From assembly GCA_963966185.1 (NCBI GenBank), contig CAWZYM010000390.1:62001-126000 (forward strand): a stretch of DNA of 64,000 nt, written 5' to 3'. The stretch is from Rhabditoides inermis (Eukaryota > Nematoda > Chromadorea > Rhabditida > Rhabditidae). The translations under genes and the position numbers were made by a program. The stretch's first letter is position 1, and every line of letters starts with the position of its first letter. This document shows, one piece after another, positions 50,351 through 60,215 of the stretch. Below the pieces are notes generated by a model that worked only from the letters and a program-made list of their open reading frames with translations, was not told where the DNA came from and made no database searches.

Positions 50351-50699
50351 ATGAGTGCGGAATTCGTTCCATTCGACAAGGGCGGCAAGGAACTCGTTGT
50401 CATTCCAGACAAGTACATCGAGGTAAAGTAGAGGGCATAACACGTTTGAAGGGATTTTTTTTCATCAATCAAAAATGAGGGGATGTGAGGAGATGTTGTT
50501 TATAGGTGAAGGGTGCGTCCTGGTCATCGGACATTCATCTACAGAATCACTCCAAGCAGCCCATTCTATTCAAGGCATCATACACCACATTACGTATACG
50601 CTTTCATTTTTAGGTAAAGTGCACTTCGAACGCACGCATTATGATCCAGGACGGAGTTGACATCCTTCTCCCCGGAAACGAGACTGTAGTGAGAGAAAG

Positions 50700-50753
<54 letters not shown>

Positions 50754-51221
50754 GAGGGAGAAAGGGTAGATTTGTTTAGGTTACCCTGAAATCCCTCTCG
50801 GTCGCATCTGCTACCGACCAGATCCTGATTGCGTATGTCCAGGTACTCCCCTCTTCGCATTCTCCCTTTCCTTCTACTATTGTTGCTACTGCCCTCTCCA
50901 CTTTATTGCCCATTCCACCTCTCTCTTACGTGTTTATGCCGTAAATATAGCACATCATAAACCACAATATCCCGCACTCTCTCACTGTCACCGCACACGG
51001 TTTCAATTGTCGCATTCGCATCTTTTATCTTTTTATGGCGGCACGCACTAAGTATATGAATTGGCAAATGTACTTCTCTCCTCCTCTCTCTTTCTTTTTC
51101 TCTGTCTCTTCAGGTGGGTTCTCGTTGGAATGGTGAGGCTAGTGCTCTTCGTGCTTGGAAGAGAGCCAAGGAGACCGATGCTCCTTCCAAGACAATCCTT
51201 CTCCACATCAACAACAAATAA
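50351..51221 (+). CDS. Small 104-aa protein, possible MSP-like fold
   Basis: Four exons, 50351-50422, 50614-50685, 50780-50842 and 51114-51221, all joined in phase 0, give 105 codons including stop. There is no signal peptide, membrane segment or cysteine pair. The sequence reads as alternating strands: KYIEVKCTSNARIMIQDG, DILLPGNETVTLKSLS, DQILIAYVQVGSRW, then ALRAWKRAKETDAP and a final strand KTILLHI. The pattern of VKC-SN, a PG turn, a DQILIAY strand, an Ala/Trp/Lys helix and a last beta strand recalls small nematode MSP/SSP proteins, which are abundant in sperm. That is inference; no exact family motif is present. No 3' splice site is seen just upstream of the ATG. Confidence 0.7.
50703..50759 (+). 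repeat. (GA)n tract in an intron of the 104-aa gene
   Basis: Perfect GA run starting about 18 nt after the donor gtagtgag. Confidence 0.9.
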
Positions 51222-51303
51222 TGTGAACCCACACATTGCATGTATTTACTACTGTAACATATGCATGTTGTTTGAATATTCAGCAGGAAATACACTATAC
51301 GAA

Positions 51304-51309
51304 AATAAA
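51304..51309 (+). terminator. Possible poly(A) signal at the edge of a LINE fragment
   Basis: AATAAA 83 nt after the stop of the 104-aa gene and directly beside the start of the repeat at 51309. Confidence 0.45.
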
Positions 51310-51690
51310 TTATTTCTTCCTCTCTCGCATCGCGCGGTCGGGTCGAAATGATCTTCCCCCAGTACCCTTGAGCAAGGCCGGGAATAGCTCATGAGAACGC
51401 TGTCTTTCTAGCCCGCCGAGTTACTATTGTGGATTATAATGGAAGGAAAGGAACACCCGGAGCCCCACTATCGTCTATAATGGTATCTAATTCTAATGGA
51501 TTATGGAAAGGAAATCGAATGACTATCGACTGAATGTCGATCTAATATCGACTTTCGACCTTCGACCCTACCATCCCTGTTGCTAAACTGTGTTTCTCCC
51601 AGCGCTTAGCTCTTGTGGTGTACCGTATGCACTTGTTGTATAGTCAGGATATAGCGATTCTGGATAAATGATTGATTGATTGATTGAAAA
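51309..51690 (+). mobile_element. LINE 3'-end fragment, copy 1
   Basis: About 380 bp that recur at 56518-56815. The sequence includes agtacccttgagcaaggc, a string resembling 3' regions of CR1/L2-type non-LTR elements, and ends ...ggataaatg followed by (ATTG)n. A short tandem repeat in place of a poly(A) tail is typical of that group. It has no coding capacity. Confidence 0.7.
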
Positions 51691-52731
51691 TAAACTCACA
51701 CATACCTATCACATATTTACTACAGTAGTTCCGATGCGACGTTTCAATAATTAATAAGAATTCTTGACTTATGCATTTCACCTTATGAAGCGATCAAATC
51801 GTTTCTTTAAACGTTGTTATCTATATCGGTACGAATAAAAAGTCAGTCAGACTTCATCAACTGGCGGCCCCTCTCCTTGCTTGTCATTTCATGAATAATT
51901 CCTCTGCTCCCTCTGACCACATAAAATTGCCATTTTTTTCATTCTTAATGAAGTTATGAAAATGAGTTTACGTCTTGGGAGAAATATGAAGCATGCTTTC
52001 CCTAACACCACTTTAATTTCCAAAGAAGTATTGTGATTGTGTACTTGGATACGTCATACTACAACCATTATGACACAGTTCATAGAAGAAATGAAAGCGG
52101 AGTCTTTCTCTCCTATCTTTCTTCCACACCACACTTCATAACTTCTCATTCTTCGCATCATACACAATATTCACGTTCACATTCCACACTTTATCCAGTA
52201 CCCATCGTACACCGACGTTCAACATTGTTATAACATAATTAAATTACATGTGAATCGCCTTCACACACACTCACACACAGGAGAGGATGAAATCGTTATC
52301 ATAAAAGGGGCCAAGTTGAGGGACGGGGTGAGAGGGGCGGGGCGAGAGGGGGCGGGGCGAGAGGGGGCGGGGCGAGAGTGGCGCGGGCATCAGCGGCTGC
52401 TATCATCTAGATGAGGAGATCGTTTGCCTACTTTCTGAAAACATATCAGTTAGTGGGACTGAAACACAAGCTATTGTTTTATATACAAATAGTAGCCATT
52501 GATCTGTGTGTGAATGGGATCTTAAGTAGGGGTGGTTGTGCGTGGAAACATATGAGAGCTTCCTTTCCATGTGCGTTCCACTCCACTTACCCATTACACT
52601 TAGAACTGCGCATTATTCGATCAATCCCCGTACTAATGTTGTCTCATTAGAACTGTACCGAACCCATTGGCCGGTATAAGACTCTAGATGAGCGTAAATA
52701 TAACGCGCCTAATGATTTGTTTTAGCTATTC
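51691..52731. other. Intergenic, no gene seen
   Basis: AT-rich sequence between the LINE fragment and the neuropeptide stop codon, with one GC-rich minisatellite at 52321-52388. No exon is supported. Confidence 0.5.
52321..52388. repeat. G-rich minisatellite
   Basis: About four copies of a 15-16-bp unit close to GGCGGGGCGAGAGGG. The G-runs on the plus strand could form a quadruplex. Confidence 0.75.
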
Positions 52732-53506
52732 TTACCTTCCGAACGAGAGGAAGTTTCTCTCGAGATCGCCGCTTCTTTTGCCGAAAGCCATGAAATCACG
52801 GTCGAGGTCCTGCAAAGAGCGATAAAATAATAAAGATTGACAGAGTGAAAGGAAAAGAGAAGAAGAGTGAGAAGAGAATTGCTGCTCACCTTCTTCATCA
52901 TCTCGCCCCTCTTCCCGAACGCGAGGAAATCTCTGTCGAACTCGCCTCGCTTTCCGAATGCCATCATCTCGCGGTCGAACTGCAATCACCCATCTCCTCC
53001 TCCTCTTTCCATCCACTCCATCCCTCACCTCTCCCCTCTTTCCGAACGACATAAAGTCCCTGTCGAGTCCCGGCGACCGCTTTCCGAAACTCATGATGTC
53101 TCGGTCATACTGTAACATAGCCCAACATTTTTCCATTTCTTCGACGTAAACTAGACTCACCAGATCCCTCTTCAGAGGCGCCGCAGCCCGCTTTCCAAAG
53201 TGCAGGAAATCGCGGCTGAACTCATTCCGCTTATCCTGCTGCGCCGAAACTATAAAAGAAGATATTGACGTTTTGAAAACTTCTACGAGTCCCTCCCTCC
53301 ATCTTGGGTTAATCCAGTTTGCACGCGCGTTTCTCACGTGCACACACAAACAAGAGGGCGTTTGGGGGTGGTGACGCGGCAATCCGGCGTGGATTGGCTC
53401 GCAACGGCTGGCGCTGCTCGCACGCCCTTCCCTCTCCCCTTCTACCCCTGTTCCCACCTGAGACGAGGAAGACGAGTCCGACGAGGGCGAAGCAACCGCG
53501 CGCCAT
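52732..53506 (-). CDS. nlp-13: NLP-13-like neuropeptide precursor (M/L-S/A-FGamide peptides)
   Basis: Five exons (53458-53506, 53161-53249, 53029-53109, 52890-52979, 52732-52809) sum to 129 codons, 128 aa. A signal peptide (CFALVGLVFLVSG-type core) is followed by repeated peptides bounded by KR and ending in FG: NEFSRDFLHFGKR, YDRDIMSFGKR, SPGLDRDFMSFGKR, GEFDREMMAFGKR, GEFDRDFLAFGKR, DLDRDFMAFGKR and a last SGDLERNFLSFGR before the stop. The terminal Gly before each dibasic site predicts C-terminal amidation. The core DRDIMSFG is the hallmark of nematode NLP-13 peptides, so I assign that family; the receptor is not known from sequence. A 3' splice site (gctttcag) lies 11 nt upstream of the ATG. 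Each middle exon encodes one or two peptides. Confidence 0.9.
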
Positions 53507-56423
53507 CTGTGTGTTACCTGAAAGCGAGCAGGCGATCAGAAGCACCGCCGAGCACGACGCGACACCGTACACACAATGACGACGATTGTTGTCGGCCAAT
53601 GCAACGCCACGAAACAAAAGGAACGTCGAAAAAAGACAGGGCGGGATCGGTTTGCGCAGCCAAGTGAGAAAATAACGAGCTCATTAGGATCGGTTCAACA
53701 CACGAAACCGTGATGTGCAGAATGAAAAGATGTGAGAGATAAAATACATGAGGAAAGGAGGAAGGAGCGGAGGTAAGCGGGCGTGTGACGGAGCGCTCCA
53801 TCCTCGACTCGCGCGTCTCCTGAAATGAGGTCTGGATATGCAGGAAAGGGAGGAGAGGAGATGGAATGATGGAATGTTCGAGTGCACCACACGAAACATC
53901 AAGGCATGGCGCGACGGGGACGTGTGCTAATAGCATATAAACGGTTGTGTATTCGGGGAGGAGCGACTCTGACGATGTTAGATAGTAAGCGGACAGAGGA
54001 GCGACTCCGGTTTCGGAGAAAGCCCGCACACGACACTCGATACCATGGCAGCTAAGTGCTCGGATTGAAGAAGCTACAGAACGCCTGCCACAGTGAAACG
54101 TATTGTTTGAGAGACACGGCTCCGTTGTTGGGCTGGGCAACAATCGGATGCGCCTTTTATAGATGCGGCGCGAAACCGTAAAACTCTCAAATAGGGAGGT
54201 GAATTGAAATTAGAATGGATGTACTGGCAGTACTCGCGATACACTCACACATCTAAAGCCATTGCCGCATATGACATGGGTGTGAGAGAGAAAGGATCAG
54301 GATAGAGGAGGGGAGGAAGAGAGAGAAAGAGAGAGAGTGAAGTGGGAGGGAGAGAGAGAGACGTCGGAGACACCCAGCACACGCAACCCCGCACAATCGA
54401 ATTCACTTTTCCAATTACACTAATTGTCTACCAAGAAGTTGACGCCTCATCGCCTGAAACCAATAGAGGTCAGCCTCCAGTTTCATTGTCTCCGCCGGAA
54501 GTGACGTCAGATAAGTTTCAACATTCGCGCGTTTCACATAAAGGCGCTGCGAGAGTGAATGCATGCGGGAAGTATGAGTAGAGGAGTAGCAGAATTACAA
54601 CTTGCGGACACAAACAAAACGGGAGAGAAGGAAGAATATGTGATAGAAAGTCGAAGAAGCAGAAAGCGAAGGTTGAATTGAAAGGAATGTGGGAATGTAG
54701 GGGAGAGCAAGTGGCCCCCTGGGTGTGTGTGAGAGAGAGGCGAATCTGGAAGAATCCATTCGGACACCAACGTCTCCCAGGAATCACAAGACGTCATCCG
54801 AGTGGAAACACAGAAACACCACACACTCCACGTATCATTCATTACAAGACGAAGTGAGGCGTACACTGCAAACTCTCTGTGAATATTCATTATAAATAAG
54901 CGGTCAATTGTGAGGGAGGAGAGAGGCGCGAGGGAGAGGAGAAGAAGGAGGTGGAGGAGTGCATATGGAAAGTGATTACCGGGGGCAACCGAGCAGAATA
55001 GAATTGAAGACGAGTCGAATCTGCGAGAACGATGTTCAAGAGACAGGGGTTCACTCGCCTTGTTTTCCCCTTCATTTCTCAAAAGTGACAGAGTGTGGAG
55101 GCTGGAAGAAAGGAAGACGAGCTGGAGGCGAGACGCATGCATTTGTACACATCACATCAACCATCCAACTCGATTTGTGAGAGTGCAAGTGTTTATCCCT
55201 ACACAATACACAACACACCGTATACAGAACACCGACAGTTCGACTATCTGGAGACAGGGCTTATATCTGCCGCGCAAGAGAGATGCGAAATGAAATACGA
55301 CCAAGATGAGATATGCAAATGAAGCAGCTCGAGCGCGAAGATGAAGAGTAGTGGAAGTGAAGAAGAGGAATGCGAGACAGTGGAGAGACGGAGGAGAAAG
55401 AGAACTGCGGGTGACAGGCGATTGCTCGTGCATCGAATCGAGAAGATGCGAAGACGGTGTTATTCCAGTTATTCGAAAATGAATGCAGGTCTGATGATAT
55501 AGAGTAAACAGGAGGAAGAGACTGATTAGGGCATGGGCAGAGAGGGATACAACCGATCAACCTAGAACAAACGCAAACATCAACTCATTTATAAATATGT
55601 TAATGCAAATTCAAACTGTACCAAACTGCATATATCTATCAGCGGAAGTCAGAATATATATGGGTGAGTGAGGTGACCCACCATCAGTTCACACCCGATT
55701 GCCCTGGGATTAGAATACTCACTCACTCACTCACTCACTCACTCACTCACTCACTCGCTCGTCACTCACTCTAGTATCATCTCCATCACATTTCACGTTC
55801 TGCCGTCTTTCAATGCACGAATGACGTACGTTAAAAAAGAATGTGATACATCTGTAAAATGAAGCAGTATGATTGTCTCTCTCAGAATCATATTCAGATG
55901 TCGTATTTCATTATAAAACAGTAGTAAAATATCATCAGCAAAGTATCGAAATGATATGTTATTTTACAGTTCTCTCCAGTTCTCTAGGAACACATGCTCG
56001 CAAGCACATTGTGTTCGTTGTGGCAAACAATTTGCGCGATCTGCATCATGTTGGATGACTAGGGCATCGATTTAAGGATTGCTTTCGTATATTCTCTAAA
56101 TTGCACTGCTTGCGCGCGACCGGTGCAAAATCACCATGGCGCACGAATGGTGCGGGATAATTTGAACTGAATGGGCGGGAACTTTAATGAAGACTAGTGA
56201 AACAATAACAGCGGCCAAAACAGGCGAATGATTCAAAGGCAGAAGTTGCTACTAATTTCTGTCACTAACCACCACGAACTCTCAGTATCAATAAAAAAGA
56301 GAGCTCAATGCAGAAGATGAGGAAGATGAGTTTTGTGTCATAAAACTATCATCATCGAAAAACAAACGTTAGTTGGCAAGTAAATTGTTAGAAAATTTCA
56401 TAAATTAATATAATTTTTTTATA

Positions 56424-56427
<4 letters not shown>
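53507..56427. other. Gene-poor interval upstream of the neuropeptide gene
   Basis: Nearly 3 kb with a GA tract at 54308-54360 and an (ACTC)n run at 55719-55757. Open frames are short and motif-free. The part next to 53507 should hold the neuropeptide promoter. Confidence 0.5.
55719..55757. repeat. (ACTC)n microsatellite
   Basis: About nine uninterrupted ACTC/CACT units. Confidence 0.9.

Positions 56428-56488
<61 letters not shown>
56428..56488. repeat. (TA)n microsatellite, left of LINE copy 2
   Basis: Nearly perfect TA dinucleotide run, matched by a second run on the other side of the LINE fragment. Confidence 0.95.
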
Positions 56489-56493
<5 letters not shown>

Positions 56494-56517
56494 TATAAAA
56501 ATTATTATTATTGTTAT

Positions 56518-56812
56518 TATTTCTTCCTCTCTCGCATCGCGCGGTCGGGTCGAAATGATCTTCCCCCAGTACCCTTGAGCAAGGCGGGGAATAGCTCATG
56601 AGAACGCTGTCTTCTTAGCCCGCGGAGTTACTATTGTGGATTATAATGGAAGGAAAGGAACACATCTAATATCGACTTTCGACCTTCGACCCTACCATCC
56701 CCGTTGCTAAACTGTGTTTCTCCCAGCGCTTAGCCCTTATGGTGTACCGTATGCACTTGTTGTATAGTCAGGATATAGCGATTCTGGATAAATGATTGAT
56801 TGATTGATTGAT

Positions 56813-56815
<3 letters not shown>
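56518..56815 (+). mobile_element. LINE 3'-end fragment, copy 2
   Basis: Nearly identical to 51309-51690 apart from a few substitutions and an internal deletion of about 90 bp after ggaaaggaacac. It ends in (ATTG)n and runs straight into a second (TA)n tract, so it seems to have inserted into a TA microsatellite. Confidence 0.7.

Positions 56816-56868
<53 letters not shown>
56816..56868. repeat. (TA)n microsatellite, right of LINE copy 2
   Basis: A TA run that starts directly after the (ATTG)n tail of the LINE fragment. Confidence 0.95.
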
Positions 56869-56870
<2 letters not shown>

Positions 56871-56892
56871 CCTTTCATCATAGGAGGACACT

Positions 56893-57104
56893 ACTTACCA
56901 AATACTTACAAAACACCGTAGCCATGTGAAAAAAAGATTCTATTCTATGTTTTGTCATAATTTTGTTGGCTATTGAACGATTGAACATAAATATTGTTTT
57001 CTTCGCCGGATCCAGAGCAACCAGAGTAGCTGCCATATGGCTATATCCGCTGAAATACGGGAGCGACTCTTCCACACAAAACCAGTTCCTGTCATTTTTC
57101 AACC
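56893..57104 (-). pseudogene. Isolated exon, possibly from a class 3 lipase-like gene
   Basis: On the minus strand an open segment with a good acceptor (cactctttcag) and donor (gtaagtag) encodes WFCVEESLPYFSGYSHMAAT, LVALDPAKKTIFMFNRS and FFHMATVFCKYL. The GYSHMAATLVALDPAKKTIF stretch resembles the first strands of nematode class 3 (fungal-type) lipases. No lipase GxSxG exon is found nearby, and the downstream direction is blocked by a TA tract and a LINE fragment. It is probably a gene remnant, but could be an exon of an unrecognised gene. Confidence 0.3.
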
Positions 57105-57862
57105 TGAAAGAGTGAATGTGGTTCACAAGATGAAACAAGATAGAATTTTGAGAACAAAGACTCACATTCATCTATCAACGGAATAACTTTCAAAACATGT
57201 GTGTAAAATACGCAAACTACGTGTTGTTTCATTTTTACGAAGTACCTTTGCATATATTCGCCATCGCCACGTATCACATTTCAGCATTTCACAAATCTCA
57301 TTTAGAAGTCACGTCTATTTACTGGCTACCTTGAATGTCTCTCTTCCGTAATCCTCTGTGCATTGTCCCTCTCACTAATCTCTTTCCCCCTCACCCCATC
57401 TGATCAAGCTGCTAATCAAGTGTCTATGCGTGTGTGTGCCTCCGTCCACACTCTTCCTATTCCTTCCGCTCCGTTGATGACCCTCCCTTGATCACCCTCC
57501 CCCTTCCTCTCCTCTCTATTCACTCATTATCGCCTCATGCTCCAATCCCTCCACCCACAATTCCATCAATCCCTTTCCATAGTCGTCGGTTCATTCCTAT
57601 CTTGTTTTACATTCTTCAACATTCGATTCTACATTAGATGGATATGGTTTGTGAAGGAGCAACGTCTTCTGAACAGCAAGATTAGGGACCGCAACGTGAG
57701 GTGTAGAGTTTGTGTCGGAATCATGTAACATTTTCTGACTGGACGCGTTACTTGCTCTTATTAGCGTAGAACGATTCGTCCTTCCGCGCTGATTCCAACG
57801 GTATTCGATTTATGGGAAAACGTGCCCCGTAAAGTAATGAAAATCGATAAACAGTGATATGA

Positions 57863-57891
57863 TGACGTCATATTTCTTTGATCTAGCCGCC
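57863..57891 (+). promoter_or_regulatory. CRE palindrome with adjacent TCF-like site, copy 1
   Basis: TGACGTCA, then 5 nt, then CTTTGATCTAGCCGCC. TGACGTCA is the ATF/CREB consensus and CTTTGAT fits TCF/LEF sites. Confidence 0.45.
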
Positions 57892-58028
57892 ACTGCCCTA
57901 AATTGCCCTAAATGAGTAATGAAAAATGGTGTCATAAGAGACGTATTTCATCGAGTACTGATTGATTACAATCAAACAAAGCATAGTGCTACTATTAGAA
58001 ACGATTATATTCATAATTCAACTATTAA

Positions 58029-58058
58029 TGACGTCATCAGTGCTTTGATCTAGCCGCC
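58029..58058 (+). promoter_or_regulatory. CRE palindrome with adjacent TCF-like site, copy 2
   Basis: TGACGTCA, then 6 nt, then CTTTGATCTAGCCGCC, identical in both parts to the copy 166 bp upstream while the sequence around differs. Confidence 0.45.
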
Positions 58059-58862
58059 CTCTGTTGCACTTTCCCTATGTGAGAGCCCGCTCAGCTGCGC
58101 GCGCGCCGCGCGGAATTAGAGCGCAAAGTGAACGATGAACCCTATGAACATTATATATTTTCGAAATCAGCTTGAAACAATCTACATTATTATACAAACT
58201 GCTAAACCACATCCTAATTTTAGAAATACTCATTGTGGTCCCTACAGCAAGATGTTATGATAGATAGCTTCAGTGTGCTGGTCTCGCCAGTCCCTTTCCT
58301 TTCCTTGATGTGATGGGTAGTGAAGTGCGATGGCGAGAGTCGGTCCATATTCCGTCTGTTTCATGTGTGATTTGATTTGTGTGTCGTCTCTTCTCTTCTC
58401 CCGTCCCTCCCTCCTCTCATTAGTTGCACACTCTCACGCATGCCCGACTCTCCACTGCTACAGTAGCCCTCTCTTCGCGCACTCTCTCACAACACCCCAC
58501 CCCTCTTTATTTATTTTCTTTAGAATAGAATCTATAACAGCCAAGTACTAAAATACTGTAGTAGTTTCGCAACAGCCACTGATCTCGAGAGGAGATAGCT
58601 ATGTCTGCCTCTCTTCCTTCCGTACACTCTTTCGCGCGAGGCGACAGAATAGGAAATCAAAGTCGTATCCTGGGCGGGCTGGCTTGGGTGGGAGTAAATG
58701 AGTTTGCCGTCAGCCTTCTTCCATCCAATTATTCTCGCCCTTCCATCCACACACTGCATCTGGGAGGTCAGATTGCTCATTCCACTCCATAGAACCCCTC
58801 CACCCGTTTGTCGCCAATTCATGAGCCATAAATCCCAGCGTCGGGTCGCATATCCTCTCCCT

Positions 58863-58863
<1 letters not shown>

Positions 58864-58901
<38 letters not shown>

Positions 58902-60161
58902 TCTCGTGCTTCAGAATATGGGTGGGCGCGTAGCCGATTGTTTTCCCGTGTTTCTCCATAAGTGTAGTTAGCTGAGTGCGCGTATGAGTGTCGAGTGTCG
59001 TTTCAAGCCCATTCTCGCCTCGATGTAATGTGGTGACACTTTCCTCTCACGCACCTGTCCCCCATTCCACACTATACCCCATACGGTCAGTACACCAGCG
59101 CCTAATCCACTCTCACATTAGCCTGTTCCACTCATTCCACGTGACTTTCACAATGTGTGCTCTTTGCAGTGTAGGTGTGTAGGATGGCGTGCGTGCTCCG
59201 TCTGCTCCTGCTCCTTCTCCTCTTCTTGTGTGGAGTGTGCAGTGGAGGGTGGAAGGACGAACATCCTCAGCAGAGATACCGATACCTGGGTGAGTATTTC
59301 ATTGCATGCATTTCACGATTATTTTTTTCAAGACTGTAATATGCTTGAAGATTATTATAAAGTTGACGGATCAGTATAGAGTTCATAAATATAGAGTCTC
59401 CAGAATGCATCACCTGGATATACTATATACCTTGGACAGATTGATATATCCCTATGCTCTATGTTCTCTTACAGTCCCCTTTTCTGCCATTTCTCGTTCT
59501 ATTCTAATTTCCTTCGATACTTTTCAATTATCGCCAGTTCCGTCGTCCTTTCCGCTGCTACGGGAATAGTTCCCTCACTTGTCCTTTCTATTCCTATCCA
59601 ATCGACAATCACCCCATGATAAGGGGAAACAACGCAGCAGAAAAAAAACGTATCAGTGGGTGAAACAATTGACGGTGGCGGGCGCTAATTGTTTCCGGCA
59701 AACGACGCAGTGGCGCCTGCGGGCTATAAATTATGCAAATTGAGACTGATTCCTCGTCCCACGCTCTCTCCCCTCGCGCATCGCTTTCTCTCTTCTCTCT
59801 TCCCCCCTCTCTCTCTTCCCTCTCTCTCTCCCCCCTCTCTCTCTCTCTTTCTCTTTCTCCCTCTCTTGTAATCACCCTCTGCAATACATACATACACATG
59901 CGAATCTGCTAATTCTTTAATTTGCGTGGTCACTGCACCCCTCCACATTTTTAGCATTTCCTAGGGGTCAGAATTCGTAATAAAAAATGGAAGAAAATGT
60001 CCGGAAGCGAACGTCGCGGGGAATATATAAATACAATAAGCGAATCAAGGAACAAATGGGGCTTGACTCCATCAATCGAGAAAGGAAAAATGAAACGTCG
60101 GGTCGCATTGAAACGGAATTCGCATGTCACATGCATTAGCCAATGTCTCTCCCCCTCTTTG

Positions 60162-60215
<54 letters not shown>

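Larger units (their letters stand above)
57105..59183. promoter_or_regulatory. Region upstream of the Ly6-type gene, with two CRE plus TCF-like site pairs
   Basis: No coding exon is supported. TGACGTCA occurs at 57863-57870 and 58029-58036, each followed after 5-6 nt by CTTTGATCTAGCCGCC. A CT tract lies at 58864-58905. It may contain the distal promoter for the first alternative exon at 59184. Confidence 0.45.

Noticed and set aside
54534..55142. 202-residue minus-strand frame with hydrophobic patches
   Set aside because: Composition follows the purine-rich plus strand; no signal, domain or splice evidence.
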